Shown in pieces: positions 60,452 through 64,000 of a DNA stretch of 64,000 bases (position 1 is the first letter of the stretch; the number at the start of each line of letters is the position of its first letter). A program made the position numbers and the translations under genes. This DNA is from Bactericera cockerelli (Eukaryota; Arthropoda; Insecta; Hemiptera; Triozidae). Location: NCBI GenBank assembly GCA_024516035.1, contig CM044958.1:21377568-21441567 (forward strand), given 5' to 3'. The notes beneath the pieces are model-generated. The model was not told the DNA's origin. It worked only from the letters and a program-made list of their open reading frames with translations, and searched no databases.

Positions 60452-60650
60452 TGTCCCGGTAGCTCAGTGGTCAAGGCTTCTGAGTGGTAATCCAGAGGTC
60501 ACAGGTTCAAAACCCAGCAGGCACATGACAAGTTATCCTCCCATTTGGGATTTTCTTTTCGTAACAATGCGTCTTGGGCTTATTGCTGGAATAATGGGAC
60601 TCATCATTCCTAGACGGTCAGTATAAATAAAGCGATACTATTAGTTCTCT
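60452..60650 (+). mobile_element. SINE-P, full length, sense, head to head with its neighbour
   Basis: CTGTCCCGGTAGCTCAGTGG, TCAAGGCTTCTGAGTGGTAA, CACAGGTTCAAAACCCAGCA (B box), TATCCTCCCATTTGGGATTT, GGCTTATTGCTGGAATAATG and AAATAAAGCGATACTATTAG. It faces the antisense copy at 60200-60415 across only about 36 bp, so a transcript across both could form a long hairpin. Confidence 0.9.
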
Positions 60651-60884
60651 ATTCGTGTCTTCGTTTATTGGACTATTATAGCAGATGCAGTCTGCTATAA
60701 TGTGCTTTATTCGCACGATAACGGTAATCTTCTCCTACCTCCTTCCCATGTTTAATCATCTACGTCTGTGAGAGAAAGATGCGAGTTCTAATTATCTGGA
60801 ACTTCCGCTATAAGAAGAGAATCTCTTTGAGAATGCTTGCATGTTGCGTATAGAAATCACCTAACCATTAGTATCACTGAGCAC

Positions 60885-61110
60885 TGGTAGTGAAGTGGTT
60901 AGACGCTAGTCTGGTAATCCAGGTAGCGTACTGATCCGTTGGTTCGAATCCCACCCATGCACGAATGAATTTTTTCTCATTAAGTGAGTTTGTGACCACA
61001 TGATACTAAGACTCTGAGAGTTATGTGGTATTAGAAAATCCTTTGAGCATTCACCTCGCTTGGTGGTTAGCATCCACGGAAGAGTGTTATTATTTTTATA
61101 GAATCACCTA
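60885..61110 (+). mobile_element. SINE-C, full length, sense
   Basis: CACTGGTAGTGAAGTGGTTA, GACGCTAGTCTGGTAATCCA, GTTGGTTCGAATCCCACCCA, TTGTGACCACATGATACTAA, ATCCTTTGAGCATTCACCTC and GGAAGAGTGTTATTATTTTT. Confidence 0.88.
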
Positions 61111-61164
61111 GCATTTACTGTTGTCGGTGGAAGGATTTTGCATAGAATTTCATGTCCATTGACT

Positions 61165-61350
61165 CCATTTGGTTTTATCGTCCTCACCTCTGATAGAGAG
61201 GGTGTTTTACCCTCCATTAACATCAATGCCAGAGTCACGTGTTTGGAATAACAGATTTTTTTTCGAAAAGTCTGCCCCAACCTGTAATCGAAGTCGGGAT
61301 CTCTAGACTACGGGCAGTAGTCTCAACCGTCACGTCACGGAGACTGGCTA
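61165..61350 (-). mobile_element. SINE-A, antisense, core partly deleted
   Basis: TTGGTTTTATCGTCCTCACC, GGGTGTTTTACCCTCCATTA, then directly GCCAGAGTCACGTGTTTGGA, GAAAAGTCTGCCCCAACCTG, GACTACGGGCAGTAGTCTCA and CGTCACGTCACGGAGACTGG. The CCCAGCCTGGGT part of the core is missing. Confidence 0.78.
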
Positions 61351-61574
61351 TGTAGTGCTTATACTTACTTTCTGTGGCCATGTATGTGATGTCTTGGTGG
61401 TGGAAGGATGGATATGGATGAGTCCTTTGTATGCCCAGAACCAGTGTTCTGGTCTCCTTGCGTGTCCAGTGTGTAGTGTATGGTGTATGTGTTGAAATTA
61501 TGCACTTAAATCTGGCAATTTAAAAATATTTCTTAAAATTTGGTAGTTCCTTAAAAAATCAGCGAACTTTCAAT

Positions 61575-61985
61575 AACTATATTTGATTTTGATTTTATTG
61601 ATGATGACAATACATTGAAAATACATTTTTACAATAGGTACGTAAGATTAACTTAAATACTAAATATTAGATAAATTATTAACTCACATAACATGTCCTA
61701 AACTACCCACAACTAGAAACTCAGTGATCTCCTTGTTTATGGGATAGTGCTATTTTTCTCACTTGATTTAACTTTTTTGTTGTTGTATATTATGAATAAT
61801 ATATACAACAGTCTGGCCTGGGGACTATAAACAGGGAGTAGACCAGCATTGGCTTGGTTCTGGGGGCCCTTGTCAATTATTAGCCTCCTTGTAAAGACAG
61901 TGGTAGAAGTGCTGAGTCCTTCCTCCACTGTCTGGCTACCATCGTTGAAGAGAATGCCAAAGGCATTATCACCACCCTTGATCAA
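61575..61985. repeat. 0.2 kb direct repeat copy 2, then a (CAA)-SINE relative
   Basis: 61575-61775 repeats 57030-57232. GTCTGGCCTGGGGACTATAA with ACAGGGAGTAGACC at 61811 matches the start of the 270 bp insert at 53572. GAGAATGCCAAAGGCATTAT with CACCACCCTTGATCA closes the stretch with a Tail-G-like palindrome. Confidence 0.6.
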
Positions 61986-62113
61986 TTTTTATTTATATTT
62001 AATTAATTATAACTTTTGATTGCACCTGTATATAAAAAAAAGTATATATAAATTGTTGAATAATCGTTCACGATGACGCCACCCTATGATGATTCTCTTT
62101 TCCTGTGTTGCAG

Positions 62114-62285
62114 ATATCCAATGCACGGTATCCAGCCAGGTCCCCTACACCCTGCAAGTGCTGTGGGGCGTGTCCATCCGTCAGCTGCATCTCTTCCTGT
62201 GGCGCCCGTGGGCGGCCTTTGCGACAGCGGTCCAGAATGACGTCCTGCCCTCGGGCCTCTACCAGCACAAGGGCATCTGCATCAA
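62114..62285 (+). CDS. Internal coding exon of an unrecognised host gene
   Basis: A pyrimidine tract and acceptor (CTCTTTTCCTGTGTTGCAG, ending 62113) precede a GC-rich open segment. A donor-like GTATCC follows at 62286. The frame starting with the codon at 62116 reads IQCTVSSQVPYTLQVLWGVS and then IRQLHLFLWRPWAAFATAVQ and NDVLPSGLYQHKGICIK. About 86% of its codons end in G or C, against an AT-rich background; the minus-strand frame is clearly less biased. With these splice sites the exon is 172 bp, entering in phase 1 and leaving in phase 2. If the donor is not used, the frame stops at TAA 62318-62320, but codon bias collapses after 62286. I do not recognise the protein family. No neighbouring exon was found in the window. 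Confidence 0.7.
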
Positions 62286-62369
62286 GTATCCTTTATCAGA
62301 CCCACCCGACCTACCCTAACATCAGTCATGTTTATGTTAAGCTAGAAGGCCATACGAAATTATTCAAAG

Positions 62370-62525
62370 ATTGCCATAGGCAGTAACCCCGCCCTTTAGT
62401 TAGGACATATGTATATATTCTGTTGTTTTATTATTATTAATTGTGTCAATTTTTAATTTAATTTTTTACCATTATTTGTCTGTATATATGTTCTACTAAT
62501 AAAGAGTTTCTAAATAAATAAATAA
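62370..62525 (+). mobile_element. Tail-G, sense, just after the exon
   Basis: GATTGCCATAGGCAGTAACC, CCGCCCTTTAGTTAGGACAT, a T-rich trailer, AATAAAGAGTTTC and (AAAT)n. It lies 85 bp downstream of the exon in the same orientation, so its AATAAA could act as a polyadenylation signal if the upstream intron were retained. Confidence 0.72.
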
Positions 62526-62561
62526 ATGTTCTAATAAGAAAAAAAAATCAAGCAAACCACT

Positions 62562-62760
62562 CGTCTCGGTAACTCAGGGGTCAAGGCGTCGAGATTTGGT
62601 AATCCAAGGGTCGCGGGTTCAAAACCCAGCTGGGACAAGTTAACCTCCCATTTAGAATTCTGACCACTTCGTCACTACGTCTTGGGCTTACTGCTGAAAC
62701 AATGGTTCTCGTTGCAACCACCTATCTTTTAGTTTTTAACATCCAACCCTTTAGTATCTT
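62562..62760 (+). mobile_element. SINE-P, sense
   Basis: CTCGTCTCGGTAACTCAGGG, GATTTGGTAATCCAAGGGTC, GCGGGTTCAAAACCCAGCTG, CTACGTCTTGGGCTTACTGC. The tail is lost after ACAATGG. Confidence 0.82.
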
Positions 62761-62779
62761 GGATGTGGAAATTAATAAT

Positions 62780-62980
62780 ATAATATCGCCTTATTTATAC
62801 TTTCTGATTAGGACTATGACGAAACCCATTATTCCAGCAGTAACCTCAACCCGTATTATGATGGTCAAAATCCCAAATGGGAGAAAAACTTGTCATGTCG
62901 CGCCTCGGTTTCGAACCCGCCACCTCTGGAATACCAGACGGACACCTTGACCACTGAGCTACCAGAGCTACCAGACGAAC
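62780..62980 (-). mobile_element. SINE-P, antisense, tail to tail with the previous copy
   Basis: ATATCGCCTTATTTATACTT, CCCATTATTCCAGCAGTAAC, AAAATCCCAAATGGGAGAAA, GGTTTCGAACCCGCCACCTC and TTGACCACTGAGCTACCAGA. CAGAGCTACCAGACG is partly repeated at the head. Confidence 0.85.
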
Positions 62981-63134
62981 ACAGGGAAATAAACCTTGAA
63001 AGACCTATAATTAATATTACTGTAACTTATGCATGTGTGATATGTGAGCACCTGAGCTCTGAAGATAAGTTGGAGGTTACACCTGCTAAATGTTCCTGCT
63101 CATACATAATAGATTTCTGTATTAACTGCTGAAT
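62981..63134 (+). other. Short open stretch with paired cysteines
   Basis: The frame that enters from the SINE reads TYACVICEHLSSEDKLEVTP then AKCSCSYIIDFCINC and a stop at 63130-63132. CxxC...CxC...CxxC spacing is reminiscent of a small zinc-binding fragment. No family is recognised and no splice acceptor is obvious. Possibly chance. Confidence 0.2.
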
Positions 63135-63290
63135 AATTAATAATAACTCTCTTTAGTGGAAGGTAACCACCAGGCGAGGTTAATGCTCAATGCATTGTCT
63201 ACCACCTAACCCTCAGAGTCTCATTATCATGTGGTTACTAACTCACATAAATGAGGAAAAATTCATGCACTGGGTGGGTTTCGAACCAAC
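63135..63290 (-). mobile_element. SINE-C, antisense, head truncated
   Basis: AATAACTCTCTTTAGTGGAA, GGTAACCACCAGGCGAGGTT, TGTCTACCACCTAACCCTCA, AGGAAAAATTCATGCACTGG, and GTGGGTTTCGAACCAACAGA (B box). It ends inside the T-arm. Confidence 0.85.
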
Positions 63291-63632
63291 AGATAATTAG
63301 CTTCAAATGAACCGTTCTTCATACTTATCTCACTCAAGGAACTCATGAATATTCCCTACACCTGGCAGCGTCCCTTTTATAACGTCTATGTATTTAGATA
63401 AATATATAAAATATAATATGTCTATTTAGATAAATATATAAAATATATGTCTATTAAGATATATAAAAAGATAAATAGCTAGTTATTTGTGTTATTATGT
63501 CACAAATTTCAATGGGTAGCATCAACATAAAGAGAACTAATGCTAATACTTCATATTCAACCCACCATCAGTTTCCAATATCAATCTCGTACTGCCGCCA
63601 CTGGTCGTGAGAGTGGTTTCTTCAATGAGGTC
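63291..63632. repeat. Short ATAAATATATAAAATAT repeats and a SINE-L tail piece
   Basis: TGTCTATTTAGATAAATATA occurs twice within 63385-63450. TTATTTGTGTTATTATGTCA and TCGTACTGCCGCCACTGGTC (63484-63608) belong to the SINE-L tail. Confidence 0.6.
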
Positions 63633-63806
63633 TAGGCCCTCGATCCAGAAACCACTCTCACTCTCATGATCCCCAAATCTTGCTTTTAACCCTCACACAT
63701 CGCACTCTAAGACTATTTCGTTCAAATGAGCCAATCAGAATGCGTTGTGTGACGGTTGAAATTTAAATTTGGAGATTATCTTATGAGAGTGAGGACTGTG
63801 GCCCTA
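63633..63806. mobile_element. CCAAT-palindrome MITE, second complete copy
   Basis: Ends TAGGCCCTCGATCCAGAAAC and GAGGACTGTGGCCCTA. Inward: CACTCTCATGATCCCCAAAT and AAATTTGGAGATTATCTTAT. Centre: GAGCCAATCAGAATGCGTTG. Homologous to 31240-31406 and to the window start; here only the right-hand CCAAT survives. TA lies at both edges. Confidence 0.75.
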
Positions 63807-64000
63807 GCCCTGGACTATTCAACGTACCATGGACGCTGTGCGCCGATGTTGGGTAGTTCCCCTTTGACGCTGGTTAGCGCCCCTTAGTAACCAGTCCCAG
63901 TGTTGCACCTTGACATGAATGTAGTTTATGTGACCCAAAAAGAACTCTGAATCGTGTAAAGAAAAACGTTAGCCTTGACCGGGTGTGATAATGCTAATAT
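63807..64000. other. Unassigned, with a faint SINE-5S head relic
   Basis: TGGACTATTCAACGTACCAT with GGACGCTG (63813-63840) looks like the antisense start of the SINE-5S head. Nothing else is recognised up to the window edge. Confidence 0.35.

Noticed and set aside
1..64000. CRISPR arrays, bacterial operons, integrons or prophage.
   Set aside because: No regularly spaced identical repeats with unique spacers, no ribosome-binding sites with dense genes; the tandem and dispersed repeats are all of eukaryotic transposon or satellite type.

Overview
This 64 kb window is AT-rich, intron-like and intergenic DNA from an animal nuclear genome. It is most likely an arthropod and probably an insect. 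The reasons are several tRNA-headed SINE families, a 5S rRNA-headed SINE family, Tc1/mariner, pogo, hAT and piggyBac-type relics, long microsatellites, and no bacterial gene organisation. I cannot name the species; an insect with a large, repeat-rich genome is a low-confidence inference. Nearly all long open frames are accidents inside repeats. Only one segment looks like a normal host coding exon: about 172 bp at 62114-62285 on the + strand, with a polypyrimidine tract, an AG acceptor and a strongly G/C-biased third codon position. Its protein family was not recognised.

Names used below, all defined from this window alone. SINE-Thr: tRNA head with a TGT-type anticodon loop and a body containing AAGTGATTAACACAAATATG. 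SINE-P: head GTCCCGGTAGCTCAGTGG, 3' end GGCGATATTATT. SINE-C: head GTCAAGTGGTTAACGCG, 3' end AAGAGTGTTATTATTATT. SINE-A: tRNA-like head CTCCGTGGCATAACGG, 3' end AGAAGAAGAAG. SINE-L: head GTGGCCGAGTGAGTTAGCGC. SINE-5S: 5S rRNA-like head, poly(A) end. Tail-G: a LINE-like 3' end with GGCAATAACCCCGCCC, ending in (AATA)n.

Layout. 1-10.7 kb: scattered SINEs and MITE ends, and two copies of a 0.6 kb repeat carrying a (GT)n tract, one of them inserted inside a SINE-C. 10.8-12.15 kb: one repeat with a 500 bp CA-rich tract and a 186 bp tandem array. 12.16-23.26 kb: an 11.1 kb non-coding structure with 1.1 kb terminal inverted repeats and TTAA at both edges, full of internally repeated blocks and two palindromic elements. 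23.27-28.46 kb: a second set of the same blocks, partly inverted, with a hAT relic that still encodes a BED zinc finger.

28.5-39 kb: nested SINEs with clean target-site duplications, a 47 bp tandem array grown from a MITE end, pogo-like MITEs, a decayed mariner-type transposase tail, and a complete 1264 bp non-autonomous hAT element with CpG-rich subterminal arrays. 39.1-41.1 kb: a 2 kb foldback element. 41-55 kb: SINEs, a third CCCCAAAAAA-ended foldback, a cluster of X-box-like palindromes, and microsatellites. 55.28-56.19 kb: a piggyBac-type MITE. 58.5-60.15 kb: a 1655 bp near-palindrome made of about 130 bp modules, most of which begin with TACAGGGTG. 60-64 kb: SINEs, the single exon, and a CCAAT-containing palindromic MITE.

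No operon or pathway can be described. What the window offers is a readable record of transposition: nested insertions, filled and empty sites between paralogous copies, shared SINE core modules, and repeated growth of inverted-repeat structures.
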